NCBI GenBank assembly: GCA_900110635.1
Contig: FOEK01000011.1
Location: 62,001 to 126,000 of the forward strand
Origin: Lachnospiraceae bacterium NE2001
GTDB taxonomy: Bacteria; Bacillota; Clostridia; Lachnospirales; Lachnospiraceae
Direction of reading: 5' to 3'
DNA: 64,000 bases
In this document: in pieces, positions 7,651 through 15,882 of the stretch
Position numbering within the stretch: position 1 is the stretch's first letter
How the letters are laid out: every line of letters starts with the position of its first letter
Translations under genes and position numbers: made by a program
The notes under the pieces: model-generated
What the model was told of the DNA's origin: nothing
Database searches by the model: none
Seen by the model: only the letters and a program-made list of their open reading frames with translations

Positions 7651-8520
7651 ATGAGATATGGCGCGCTTGAGGCTGGCGGTACAAAGATGATATGTGCTGT
7701 TGGCGACGAAAATGGAAATATATTTGACGAGAAGACTATTCCAACAACTATCCCTAATGAAACTATTCCTGAGATTATAAATTATTTCAGAGATAAGGAT
7801 ATAGAGGCTCTTGGGATAGCTTGTTTCGGACCGCTAGATCTTGATAAATCTTCGCCTACCTACGGAAATATCCTGAAGACTCCAAAGCTTGCCTGGACTG
7901 ACCTCGAAATCTACAGTGTTCTTAAGGATGAACTGGGCGTTCCGGCAAATATCGATACTGACGTTGCGGGCTCACTTCTTGGAGAGGTTACCTGGGGGGG
8001 TTCCCAGGGACTAAAAAATGCGGTCTATATAACAATTGGAACTGGTATAGGTGGTGGTATCCTGTCAAATGGTGAAATCCTTCACGGTATGCTTCATCCT
8101 GAACTTGGACATATGATTCTTGCTCGTCACGAGTCCGATACATTTGATGGTGTTTGTCCATTTCACAGGAATTGCTTTGAGGGGCTTGCATCTGGTCCTT
8201 CTATTGAAGCAAGATGGGGTAAATCAGCAGACGAACTGACTGACAACGAAAAGGTGTGGGAGCTTGAAAGCTTCTATATTGCTCAGGCACTTTCAAATAT
8301 TATACTAACCGTTTGTCCTGAAAGGATTATTCTTGGTGGCGGTGTTATGAACCAGGAGCAGCTGTTTCCACTTATCAGAGATAAGGTTGTGTCTAACTTG
8401 AATTATTATATATCATCGAATGAGCTTGCAGATATTGACAGCTACATAGTTCCTGCAAGCCTGAAGGGCAAGCAGGGAATTATGGGGGCTTTGAAGCTTG
8501 CTATGGATGCTGAAATGTGA
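7651..8520 (+). CDS. ROK-family fructokinase
   Basis: 289 residues, ATP-dependent sugar kinase. The N-terminal phosphate-binding motif GALEAGGTKMICAVG and the second IGTGIGGGIL motif are ROK features. The segment HMILARHESDTFDGVCPFHRNCFEGLASGPS carries His/Cys zinc ligands in the CPFHxxCFEGLASGPS pattern of bacterial fructokinases rather than glucokinases. It would convert fructose to fructose-6-phosphate in the cytoplasm. AAGGAGATAAGGT precedes the ATG. No sugar transporter or sucrose hydrolase gene is adjacent. The gene lies between two genes that are usually neighbours, directly after a palindromic repeat, which suggests later insertion. Confidence 0.82.
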   Translation: MRYGALEAGGTKMICAVGDENGNIFDEKTIPTTIPNETIPEIINYFRDKDIEALGIACFGPLDLDKSSPTYGNILKTPKLAWTDLEIYSVLKDELGVPANIDTDVAGSLLGEVTWGGSQGLKNAVYITIGTGIGGGILSNGEILHGMLHPELGHMILARHESDTFDGVCPFHRNCFEGLASGPSIEARWGKSADELTDNEKVWELESFYIAQALSNIILTVCPERIILGGGVMNQEQLFPLIRDKVVSNLNYYISSNELADIDSYIVPASLKGKQGIMGALKLAMDAEM

Positions 8521-8566
8521 CATATTTTTAAATGCATTTTATATTTTTACTATAAATGTGATAGGT

Positions 8567-8589
8567 TTTATGGTAAAATTGAGAAGTTG
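8567..8589 (+). promoter_or_regulatory. Extended -10 promoter of cmk sharing a motif with der
   Basis: TTTATGGTAAAAT followed after 4 nt by AAGTTG. The same arrangement occurs upstream of der at 15824-15846. TGG-TAAAAT reads as an extended -10 box; no good -35 is seen. It is 29 bp upstream of the cmk start. Confidence 0.45.
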
Positions 8590-8617
8590 ACAAACTTGAG
8601 TTTATTGGAGGTTTTCT

Positions 8618-9274
8618 ATGAATATTGCGATTGACGGACCTGCTGGTGCAGGAAAGAGTACAATAGCCAGACTGGCAGCTAAGGAGCTTGGTTTTGTATA
8701 TGTTGATACAGGAGCTATGTATAGAGCTATTGCTCTATATCTTCTTGATAATCACGTGGATATATATGACGAAGCTGCGCTTAAGAAGGCTCTTGATAAT
8801 ATTCATATTAATATAGTATATGAGAATAATGTTCAGCACGTATTTCTTGATCTTGTTGATGTATCTGAGGAAATCAGAAGTGAGAAGGTTGGAAATATGG
8901 CGTCTACTTCATCTGCACTTGCACCAGTTCGTGAGAAGCTGCTTGATCTTCAGAGAGATATTGCGGCTAAGAATGACGTGATAATGGATGGACGTGATAT
9001 TGGTACAAATATACTGCCAAATGCTGAACTTAAGATATACCTTACAGCATCAGTTGATGTCAGAGCTAAGAGACGTTTTGATGAACTTAAGCTTAAGGGT
9101 GAAAGTCCTGATCTGGAGGAAATCAAGAAGGGTATTGAGACAAGAGATTATCAGGATATGAATCGTGATATTGCTCCACTTAAGCAGGCTGAAGATGCTA
9201 TACTTATTGACAGCTCAGATATGACTATTGCTGAGGTGGTTGATAAGATTATCGATTTAAAAGCTGATCTATAA
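8618..9274 (+). CDS. cmk: (d)CMP kinase
   Basis: 218 residues, the usual length. It transfers phosphate from ATP to CMP or dCMP in pyrimidine nucleotide salvage. The P-loop IDGPAGAGKSTIAR starts at residue 4, followed by the DTGAMYRAIALY nucleotide-binding motif and MDGRDIGTNILPNAELKIYLTAS, all characteristic of Cmk. The GGAGG site is 8 bp before the ATG. It is followed 39 bp later by ispH-rpsA, a gene pairing conserved widely in Clostridia. Confidence 0.96.
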   Translation: MNIAIDGPAGAGKSTIARLAAKELGFVYVDTGAMYRAIALYLLDNHVDIYDEAALKKALDNIHINIVYENNVQHVFLDLVDVSEEIRSEKVGNMASTSSALAPVREKLLDLQRDIAAKNDVIMDGRDIGTNILPNAELKIYLTASVDVRAKRRFDELKLKGESPDLEEIKKGIETRDYQDMNRDIAPLKQAEDAILIDSSDMTIAEVVDKIIDLKADL

Positions 9275-9313
9275 GATGCTTATTATAAAATATAGGAAAA
9301 TATAAATAATAGT

Positions 9314-11425
9314 ATGAAGGTAATACTTGCAGAAAAGGCTGGCTTCTGCTTTGGTGTTAAACGTGCTGTTGATACTGCTTTTGCCAAGGCTGAAGAATTT
9401 AAGAGTCAGGGGAGAAAACTATATACTTATGGACCGATCATTCATAATGAGGAAGTGATAAAAAGACTTGAGGCTTCAGGGGTTTCTATGCTGGATAATC
9501 TGGATGATGTAAATGAACTTCCTGAAGGTTCGGGCATTATCATCAGATCACACGGAGTGCCTAAGGCTGATTATGAAAAGATAGAGTCTGCTGGACACGA
9601 GATAATAGTAATAGATACTACCTGTCCGTTTGTTCAGAATATTCATAAGATAGTAAGTGAACAGTCTGCGGCGGGAGATGTGATACTTATTATAGGTAAT
9701 CCTGGACACGCTGAGGTTGACGGTACTATTGGTTGGTCTACGGGAACGACATATGTCATAAATAGTACTGAGGATATAGAACAGCTTCCTGACTTTGGTG
9801 ATGCAAAAATAACCGTTGTATCCCAGACAACATATAGCCTAAAAAAATTTCAAGAATTAGTTGAAACTTTAAAAGATAGATATTATAATGTTAATGTTTG
9901 CAAAACTATATGTAATGCGACTGAGGAACGGCAGCACGAAGCTGAGAAACTGGCGTCTTCCGTAGATGCTATGATCGTTATCGGTGGAAAGAGCAGTTCC
10001 AACACGCAGAAACTATATGATATTTGTAAACAAGCGTGTAACAATACTTACTATATACAGACACTCGTTGATTTGGATTTAACTGTTTTTGAATCCGCTA
10101 GTAGGGTAGGTATTACAGCAGGGGCATCTACCCCGAATTACATAATTAAGGAGGTTCAAGACAGTATGTCAGAGATGAATTCAATGGAAGATTGGTTAGA
10201 TGAGCAGGAGTCATTTAACGTAAAGAGAGGTCAGGTGATTGACGGAACAGTTATCTGGGTTAAGCCAGATGAGATGGCAGTAGATATCCACTGCAAGTCA
10301 GATGGTATACTTCCAGCATCAGAGTATTCTAACAGTCCAGTTGATCTTACAACAGTTGTTAAGGAGGGGGATCCTATAACTGTTATGGTACTTTCCACAA
10401 AGGATAATGAGGGAAATGTACTTCTATCATATAAGAGTATTATGGCTGATGAGGCTTATAAGGAGCTTCAGGAAGCATTTGATAACAAGACTGTTCTTAC
10501 AGGAAAGGTTTCTGAGATCAGAAAGGGTGGTCTCATCGTTCTTGTTAAGGAGTGCAGAGTGTTCATTCCTATAAGTCTTGTATCAGACAGATTTGAAAGA
10601 GATATCACAAAGTATGAAGGACAGGAACTTGAGTTCGTTCTTACAGAGTGTGATATGCATAAGAAGAGATTTATTGGTAATAGAAAGCAGCTTCTTATAG
10701 ATAAGAAGGCAGCTGATACTGCAGAGCTTCTTTCAAAGCTTAAAGTTGGTCAGGTTGTTGAGGGTGATATCAAGAATATCACTGACTTCGGTGCATTCGT
10801 TGATCTTGGTCTTGCAGATGGTCTGCTTCATATCTCAGAGATGTCTTGGGGCAGAGTTGATAAGCCAAAGAAGCTTTTCAATGTTGGAGATCACGTAAGA
10901 TGCTTCGTTAAGGAGATAAATGGTGATAAGATAGCTCTTTCCTGCAAGTTTGAGGATGAGAATCCTTGGCTTAACGCTGAGACAAAGTATGCTAAGGGTA
11001 CAGTTGTTAAGGGTAAGGTTGCTCGTATGACTGACTTTGGTGCGTTTGTTGTTCTTGAGCCAGGTATCGATGCACTTCTTCACGTTTCACAGATTTCTCA
11101 GGATCGTATTGAGAAGCCATCGGATGTTCTTAAGAGCGGTCAGGAGATTGAGGCTAAGGTCGTTGATATCAAGGTTGCTGATAAGAAGATCAGCCTTTCA
11201 ATGAAGGCACTTCTTCCAGATAAGCCAAAAGCTGAGGCTAAGGTTGAAGATAAGGAAGATACAGTTGTTATTCCTGAGAGCGAAGATATTGCTGAGACTA
11301 TCCCAGTTGATGATGCACTTGCAGCTGCTGTAGCTGAGGAAGCACCAGCAGAGGAGCCAGCAGTTGAAGAAACTGTAGCTGAGGAGCCAGCAGCAGATGA
11401 AGCTCCAGCAGAAGATGCTGAGTAA
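9314..11425 (+). CDS. ispH: IspH-ribosomal protein S1 fusion: HMBPP reductase plus four S1 domains
   Basis: 703 residues. Residues 1 to about 285 are 4-hydroxy-3-methylbut-2-enyl diphosphate reductase, the last step of the MEP isoprenoid pathway; the three cluster cysteines are Cys12 (GFCFGVKRAV), Cys104 (TTCPFV) and Cys200 (TICNATEERQ). Residues from about 305 onward hold four S1 RNA-binding domains, the third and fourth being the most canonical (ITDFGAFVDLGLADGLLHIS and MTDFGAFVVLEPGIDALLHV). An acidic Ala/Glu/Pro tail ends the protein. Such fusions are known in Clostridia and replace stand-alone rpsA. No frameshift or internal stop is visible. The start has only weak Shine-Dalgarno support, so its level may depend on translation of cmk upstream. 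Confidence 0.95.
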   Translation: MKVILAEKAGFCFGVKRAVDTAFAKAEEFKSQGRKLYTYGPIIHNEEVIKRLEASGVSMLDNLDDVNELPEGSGIIIRSHGVPKADYEKIESAGHEIIVIDTTCPFVQNIHKIVSEQSAAGDVILIIGNPGHAEVDGTIGWSTGTTYVINSTEDIEQLPDFGDAKITVVSQTTYSLKKFQELVETLKDRYYNVNVCKTICNATEERQHEAEKLASSVDAMIVIGGKSSSNTQKLYDICKQACNNTYYIQTLVDLDLTVFESASRVGITAGASTPNYIIKEVQDSMSEMNSMEDWLDEQESFNVKRGQVIDGTVIWVKPDEMAVDIHCKSDGILPASEYSNSPVDLTTVVKEGDPITVMVLSTKDNEGNVLLSYKSIMADEAYKELQEAFDNKTVLTGKVSEIRKGGLIVLVKECRVFIPISLVSDRFERDITKYEGQELEFVLTECDMHKKRFIGNRKQLLIDKKAADTAELLSKLKVGQVVEGDIKNITDFGAFVDLGLADGLLHISEMSWGRVDKPKKLFNVGDHVRCFVKEINGDKIALSCKFEDENPWLNAETKYAKGTVVKGKVARMTDFGAFVVLEPGIDALLHVSQISQDRIEKPSDVLKSGQEIEAKVVDIKVADKKISLSMKALLPDKPKAEAKVEDKEDTVVIPESEDIAETIPVDDALAAAVAEEAPAEEPAVEETVAEEPAADEAPAEDAE

Positions 11426-11444
11426 TTAATTCTTAGATTATTAT

Positions 11445-11483
11445 AAAGCAAGCGCTTTTTAAAAAGTGCTTGCTTTATTTTTT
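11445..11483 (+). terminator. Terminator after ispH-rpsA
   Basis: Long stem AAAGCAAGC-CTTTTT paired with AAAAAGTGCTTGCTTT, followed by a run rich in T. Confidence 0.88.
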
Positions 11484-11498
11484 ACTGTGTGTTATAGT
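11470..11498 (+). promoter_or_regulatory. Probable rplS promoter
   Basis: TTGCTT (11470-11475), 17-bp spacer, TATAGT (11493-11498). The -35 lies inside the descending arm of the previous terminator. About 120 nt of 5' leader would follow. Confidence 0.45.
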
Positions 11499-11504
11499 AA
11501 CAAA

Positions 11505-11630
11505 GTTCGATTTAGACGGTCCGCTGTATCGAGTATGTCATTTTGATTCATATAAGGTATATGATAAGATATGCTCATTTTAGATAGAAAGAACGTTTAA
11601 AAATATTTATCTATATTTGGAGGAATACCC
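11505..11630 (+). ncRNA. Possible structured leader of rplS (L19)
   Basis: A gene-free stretch of about 125 nt between the predicted start site and rplS contains a small CGAT/ATCG-closed hairpin near 11508-11536. L19 autoregulatory leaders are known in low-GC Gram-positives. I cannot confirm the family match by eye. Confidence 0.25.
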
Positions 11631-11984
11631 ATGAGTAACGAAAGCATTATCAAGGGCATCGAGGATGCTCAGCTTCGTGAGACACCACTTAAGTTCAATG
11701 TTGGTGATACTGTAAAGGTATCAGCTATGATTAAGGAAGGTGAGAAGTCAAGAATTCAGGTTTTTGAAGGTACTGTAATCAAGGTACAGGGTCACGGAGC
11801 AAGACAGACATTTACAGTTAGAAAGAATTCTAACGGTGTAGGAGTTGAGAAGACATGGCCTGTTAACTCTCCACTCGTTGAGAAAGTTGACGTTGTTAGA
11901 AGAGGTAAGGCTAGACGTGCTAAGCTTTATTACTTACGCGACAGAGTTGGTAAGAGAGCTAAGGTTAAGGAAATCGTTAAATAA
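11631..11984 (+). CDS. rplS: 50S ribosomal protein L19
   Basis: 117 residues, the normal length. Visible family features are the [29 protein letters not shown] strand region and the basic C-terminus ([26 protein letters not shown]). L19 sits at the 30S-50S interface. TTGGAGGA lies 7 bp before the ATG. It heads the classical Firmicutes block rplS-lepB-rbgA-rnhB, though a terminator-like hairpin follows it directly. Confidence 0.97.
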   Translation: MSNESIIKGIEDAQLRETPLKFNVGDTVKVSAMIKEGEKSRIQVFEGTVIKVQGHGARQTFTVRKNSNGVGVEKTWPVNSPLVEKVDVVRRGKARRAKLYYLRDRVGKRAKVKEIVK

Positions 11985-11994
11985 ACTTCTATTC

Positions 11995-12028
11995 TATGAC
12001 CGGAGCTTATTGCTCCGGTCATTGTTTT
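11995..12028 (+). terminator. Terminator after rplS
   Basis: Perfect 11-bp stem ATGACCGGAGC (11996-12006) with GCTCCGGTCAT (12012-12022), 5-nt loop, then TGTTTT. The T-run is short, so termination may be partial and lepB may be read through. Confidence 0.75.
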
Positions 12029-12048
12029 AAATGTGACAAGAGGTACAT

Positions 12049-12648
12049 ATGAAGAAAAGAAAGGGTTCTGCTTCTTTTTCTCTTGGTAAGAAGAATGATG
12101 TCGAGAAGGTGACTAAGAAGCATACCGGAAGATTCATATTAAATACTTTATTTATCATATTTGCTGCGGTTGTTCTTGGGTTTGGACTTGTTGAGTTCTG
12201 TGTTCAGTCGGTTTATATGACTGGACCGTCTATGGAATCAACTATCTCTGATGGGGATGAACTGATTCTGAATAAGCTGTCCTATAAGTTTGGCAAGATC
12301 AAGCGCTATGATATAGTTGCTATCAAGAGGATTGGTAGTGATGATTATTATGATATAAAGCGTGTTGTTGGTCTTCCTGGGGACTCTATATCTGTTGTTG
12401 CTGGACGACTTGTTATAAATGGCAAGCATACCAACGATTCGTATTCATTTTCCTATATTAATTCTCCTGGACTTCTTGATAGTACCATCACTCTTGGTGA
12501 TGAGGAGTATTTCATATTGGGAGATAATACAAGCAATAGCGAGGATTCTCGTTTTATTAATTATGGAAATATACAGAAATCCGAGATTAAAGGAAAGGTT
12601 GTTTATAGGATATTCCCTGAAGAATCTCGTGGAGATATCTATAAATAA
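12049..12648 (+). CDS. lepB: Signal peptidase I (first of two)
   Basis: 199 residues. A basic cytoplasmic tail precedes a single transmembrane helix at about 29-50, and the catalytic domain is outside. The nucleophile is Ser61 in GPSMESTI and the general base Lys104 in YDIKRVVGLPGD; the box E motif GDNTSNSEDSRF is intact. It cleaves signal peptides from secreted proteins. GACAAGAGG precedes the start. It is followed by rbgA and then a second lepB, so two paralogs bracket one GTPase gene. This copy is the shorter, standard type. Confidence 0.94.
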   Translation: MKKRKGSASFSLGKKNDVEKVTKKHTGRFILNTLFIIFAAVVLGFGLVEFCVQSVYMTGPSMESTISDGDELILNKLSYKFGKIKRYDIVAIKRIGSDDYYDIKRVVGLPGDSISVVAGRLVINGKHTNDSYSFSYINSPGLLDSTITLGDEEYFILGDNTSNSEDSRFINYGNIQKSEIKGKVVYRIFPEESRGDIYK

Positions 12649-12657
12649 GGTATTCGT

Positions 12658-13533
12658 ATGGATATAAACTGGTATCCCGGACATATGACGGGTGCGAGAA
12701 GGAAGATGGAGGAGGATATCAAGCTCTGTGATGTTGTTGTGGAGCTGCTTGATGCCCGTATTCCTGGAAGCAGTAAAAACCCTGATATAGATACGCTTGC
12801 AGCCAATAAGAAGCGTATTATCATACTTAATAAGGTTGATATGGCTGATCCTGCTGTTACAGAAGCCTGGACAGAGTATTACAAGGCTAAGGGCTTTACT
12901 GTGCTTCGGATGGATAGCCGTGTCAGAAAACAGACTCTTAAGGTTACAGATGCTGTAAGGATGGCCTGCAAGGATAAGATAGAACGCGACAAAAGACGTG
13001 GTATTGTAGCTGTACGTCCTATTAAGGCTATGGTTGCTGGTATTCCAAATGTTGGTAAATCTACATTTATCAATTCTTATGTGGGTAAAACCACTGCTAA
13101 AACTGGCAATAAACCTGGAGTTACGAGAGGAAACCAGTGGATCAGGATTTCTAAGGATGTTAATCTTCTTGATACTCCTGGAATACTCTGGCCGAAGCTT
13201 GGAAGTGAGGAAATAGGACTCAGACTTGCTTTGATCGGTTCCATTAATGATAACATTTTAGAGCTTCACGAGATCACTCTTAAGTTTCTGGATTTTCTTG
13301 TAGATAATTATTGCAATATACTTAAGGATAGGTATATTATAGAGAAGTTAGATAATAGGGAGGCTCTTCTTGAAGAGATAACTCTCTATAAAAAATGTAT
13401 CAAAAAGGGTGGAGAGCCTGATGTTGATAAGGCTTGCAAGCTTATTCTTGACGATTTTCGTTCAGGAAAGCTGGGGAGAATCTCACTTGAGAAACCTGAA
13501 GATACAGATATTAACCACGAGGAGAAGGACTAA
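12658..13533 (+). CDS. rbgA: Ribosome biogenesis GTPase RbgA (YlqF)
   Basis: 291 residues. It begins MDINWYPGHMTGARRKM, the diagnostic N-terminus of YlqF/RbgA. The GTPase motifs are circularly permuted: G4 NKVDM comes first, then G1 GIPNVGKSTFIN and G3 DTPG. It promotes late assembly of the 50S subunit and acts on ribosomes in the cytoplasm. It is 9 bp after lepB, and its stop overlaps the next start as TAATG, which implies translational coupling with the second signal peptidase. Confidence 0.96.
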   Translation: MDINWYPGHMTGARRKMEEDIKLCDVVVELLDARIPGSSKNPDIDTLAANKKRIIILNKVDMADPAVTEAWTEYYKAKGFTVLRMDSRVRKQTLKVTDAVRMACKDKIERDKRRGIVAVRPIKAMVAGIPNVGKSTFINSYVGKTTAKTGNKPGVTRGNQWIRISKDVNLLDTPGILWPKLGSEEIGLRLALIGSINDNILELHEITLKFLDFLVDNYCNILKDRYIIEKLDNREALLEEITLYKKCIKKGGEPDVDKACKLILDDFRSGKLGRISLEKPEDTDINHEEKD

Positions 13534-14528
13534 TGCCATTCGATTCTGAAGAGAAGCGCTCTGACTTTGCTAAATGGGCAGAGGAAATGAGCTATGAAGA
13601 TGAAAAAGAGTTAAAGAGACAGAAGAAGTTAGAGGAAAAGGAACAGAAGAAGGCTGCTAAGCTTGCTAAGAAAGCTGCTAAGAATGCTGACGCTGATGAT
13701 TCCGAAAAGAGTTCAGAGAAGACTGATGAGACAGGTGAAAACACTGAAAGTACTGAAACCACTGATTCTGTTTCTGATAATAGTATAAATGAGAAAGTTG
13801 AAGCAGAAACTTCAGAGAATGTAGAGAATACATCAACAGATAATACAGCAGAGAGTAATAGTGATTCGTCAGATAAAGATTCAACTAGTGACGATTCAAC
13901 TAGCGAGGATTCATCTTCCAAAGATTCATCTGATGATGAAGAAGAAGAGGAATACAATCCAGATTATAAGAAGGTTAAGAAAAAGAAAAAATCTAATGAG
14001 GTAAATATAGTTAAGGAACTTCTTAGTCTCATTATCTATATTGGTATCATCATTATCATTTGTTATTTTATTATCACCTTTGTTGGACAGAGAACAACTG
14101 TTCACGGACATTCTATGGAGACAACACTTCAGGATGGTGATAATCTCTGGATAGACAAGCTGACATATCATTTTAAAGATCCAAAGAGATTTGATATTAT
14201 TGTCTTCCCTTATCAGGGTCAGGATGTATATTATATCAAGCGTGTAATAGGTCTTCCAGGCGAGACAGTTCAGATAACTCCAGAAGGAAATATTCTTATT
14301 AATGGTGAAATCCTGTCTGAGAGTTATGGTCGTGAGATTATGGTGGACAGCGGAACTGCAAGTGAACCTCGAACCCTTGGGGAAGATGAATACTTTGTTC
14401 TTGGTGATAACCGAAATGACAGCCGAGACAGTAGATGGGCTGATGTTGGTAATATCAACAAGAAAGATATTATAGGTAGAGCTGTGCTGCGACTTACGCC
14501 GTTCAGTAACTTTGGTAAACTAGATTAA
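13533..14528 (+). CDS. lepB: Signal peptidase I with long acidic cytoplasmic extension (second of two)
   Basis: 331 residues. Residues 1-155 form a low-complexity tail: first a Lys/Glu/Ala segment (about 20-55), then a stretch rich in Ser, Asp, Glu and Thr (55-140), then a Lys-rich patch (146-153) just before the transmembrane helix at about 160-184. The catalytic domain is complete, with Ser194 in GHSMETTL, Lys236 in YYIKRVIGLPGE and GDNRNDSRDSRW. Ordinary signal peptidase I is about 180-200 residues, so the extension is the novelty; by topology it should be cytoplasmic. It overlaps rbgA by one base. The function of the tail is unknown. Confidence 0.93.
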   Translation: MPFDSEEKRSDFAKWAEEMSYEDEKELKRQKKLEEKEQKKAAKLAKKAAKNADADDSEKSSEKTDETGENTESTETTDSVSDNSINEKVEAETSENVENTSTDNTAESNSDSSDKDSTSDDSTSEDSSSKDSSDDEEEEEYNPDYKKVKKKKKSNEVNIVKELLSLIIYIGIIIIICYFIITFVGQRTTVHGHSMETTLQDGDNLWIDKLTYHFKDPKRFDIIVFPYQGQDVYYIKRVIGLPGETVQITPEGNILINGEILSESYGREIMVDSGTASEPRTLGEDEYFVLGDNRNDSRDSRWADVGNINKKDIIGRAVLRLTPFSNFGKLD

Positions 14529-14548
14529 TTTAACTATAAAATACTTTT

Positions 14549-14582
14549 AAAAGCATCCTGCAACATTGGATGCTTTTATATT
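14549..14582 (+). terminator. Terminator between lepB2 and rnhB
   Basis: Perfect 10-bp stem AAAAGCATCC (14549-14558) with GGATGCTTTT (14568-14577), 9-nt loop and a short T-rich tail. Confidence 0.75.
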
Positions 14583-14613
14583 ATATAAAGCTTGTGTGTT
14601 TAGAGGTATGGAT

Positions 14614-15411
14614 ATGGGTGATGTTGAAAAAATAGGCGTTATCAGAGATAAGCTTAAAGGCATAAATGGGCTTGGTCTTATGGAATATAACAGGAAGCTT
14701 GAACTATATGGTGATTTTATCAGGGATTACCATTCTGATGAACGATCTGGCGTTGTTTCTATGGTTGCTCAGGCTGAAAAATATAGTACAGAGCTAACGC
14801 AGGAAATTGCCAGAGTTGAGGATATGATGTTCTTCGAGAAGAAGTATAGCGATGAATATTCTTATATTTGTGGTGTAGATGAGGTGGGGCGAGGACCTCT
14901 GGCTGGCCCTATTGTTACTGCTGCGGTTATTCTTCCTAAAGGACTCGTGATTCCTTTCGTTAATGATTCTAAGCAAGTGACGGAAAAGAGGCGTGAAGAG
15001 CTATACGATATAATCATAGAAAATGCTGTTGCTTATGCAATAGGTATGAGGAGTGCTGAGTATATTGATGAAAATGGTATCTCTGATGCTGATATGAGCT
15101 CTATGCGAGATAGTGTTCTGGGACTTAGTCCTGCTCCTGATCTAATTCTTGTAGATGCATTTAAGATACCTGATATAGATATCAAACAGGTGGGAATTGT
15201 TAAAGGCGATGCAAAGTCTATATCCATTGCGGCTGCTAGTATTGTAGCAAAGGTGACTAGGGACAGGATGATGTATGATTATGACAAGATATACCCGGAG
15301 TACGGCTTTGCCAGCAATAAAGGTTATGGCTCGGCTAAACACACTGCGGCAATCCATTCAATCGGGCCAACCCCAATACATCGCCGCACCTTTATCACGC
15401 GCTTTGTATAA
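14614..15411 (+). CDS. rnhB: Ribonuclease HII
   Basis: 265 residues. It removes RNA from RNA-DNA hybrids and single ribonucleotides from DNA. The catalytic motif GVDEVGRGPLAGP supplies Asp and Glu; a third Asp is in LILVDAFKIPD; the C-terminus TPIHRRTFI is typical. An N-terminal region of about 85 residues before the catalytic motif is normal for Firmicutes RnhB. An upstream in-frame TTG at 14566 lies inside the terminator hairpin and is rejected. AGAGG at 14602-14606 fits ATG 14614 (7-nt spacing) better than ATG 14608. Confidence 0.92.
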   Translation: MGDVEKIGVIRDKLKGINGLGLMEYNRKLELYGDFIRDYHSDERSGVVSMVAQAEKYSTELTQEIARVEDMMFFEKKYSDEYSYICGVDEVGRGPLAGPIVTAAVILPKGLVIPFVNDSKQVTEKRREELYDIIIENAVAYAIGMRSAEYIDENGISDADMSSMRDSVLGLSPAPDLILVDAFKIPDIDIKQVGIVKGDAKSISIAAASIVAKVTRDRMMYDYDKIYPEYGFASNKGYGSAKHTAAIHSIGPTPIHRRTFITRFV

Positions 15412-15416
15412 AAAAA

Positions 15417-15445
15417 GTTGTCAGTAGTTACGTCCCCGTGACAAC
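15417..15445 (-). repeat. GGGGAC-core palindromic element with GTTGTCA arms
   Basis: Perfect 7-bp inverted repeat GTTGTCA...TGACAAC, just after the rnhB stop. On the - strand it reads GTTGTCACGGGGACGTAAC. Related but partial sequence follows the hisG stop (57206-57234) and, more degraded, the polA stop (28439-28452). Confidence 0.55.
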
Positions 15446-15458
15446 CTCTAGGAGGATT

Positions 15459-15806
15459 ATGGAGAATAAGAGAAGGTTAGGTGCAAAATGGGAACGCATA
15501 GTAGCTGATTACCTGCGGGATCAGGGCTATGTTATATTGGAAATGAATTACAGGACCAGGTATTCTGAGATAGATGTGGTGGCACAGGATAGCCGGGATC
15601 TTGTTTTTGTTGAGGTTAAGTATAGAACCACTGCTGCGGCAGGCGATCCTCTTGAGTCTATTACGCCCACAAAGATTCGACGTATCAGAAATGCGGCGCT
15701 AAGTTTCCTGAGAGATAAGGGCTACGATATTGATAATACAAGTATAAGATTTGATGCTGTCGGTGTTCTTGGTGATAAGATAAATCATATAAAGAATGCC
15801 TTTTGA
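15459..15806 (+). CDS. YraN family protein (UPF0102), nuclease-like
   Basis: 115 residues, usual length. Motifs NKRRLGAKWERIVADYLRDQGYVILEMNYRTRYSEIDVVA and LVFVEVKYR give the E...EID...EVK pattern of a restriction-endonuclease-like fold. YraN commonly follows rnhB; its role is not firmly established. The chosen ATG at 15459 has GGAGG 4 bp upstream; an in-frame GTG 21 bp earlier falls within the palindromic element and has no ribosome site. Confidence 0.93.
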   Translation: MENKRRLGAKWERIVADYLRDQGYVILEMNYRTRYSEIDVVAQDSRDLVFVEVKYRTTAAAGDPLESITPTKIRRIRNAALSFLRDKGYDIDNTSIRFDAVGVLGDKINHIKNAF

Positions 15807-15823
15807 CTTTTAAATCCACTAAC

Positions 15824-15846
15824 TTTATGGTAAAATACTTAAGTTG
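15824..15846 (+). promoter_or_regulatory. Extended -10 promoter of der sharing a motif with cmk
   Basis: TTTATGGTAAAAT, 4 nt, AAGTTG: identical in these parts and spacing to 8567-8589 upstream of cmk. It is 37 bp before the der start. Confidence 0.45.
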
Positions 15847-15882
15847 CGGAGATATATTATATGATAGAGATGGGTTTTTAAG

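Noticed and set aside
11140-11451. - strand open frame over the ispH-rpsA end
   Set aside because: Antisense of the Ala/Glu/Pro-rich C-terminal tail and terminator; biased composition explains the open frame.
13592-13957. 121-codon - strand open frame rich in Ser
   Set aside because: It is the antisense shadow of the Ser/Asp/Glu-rich tail of the second signal peptidase; low-complexity DNA keeps the reverse frame open.
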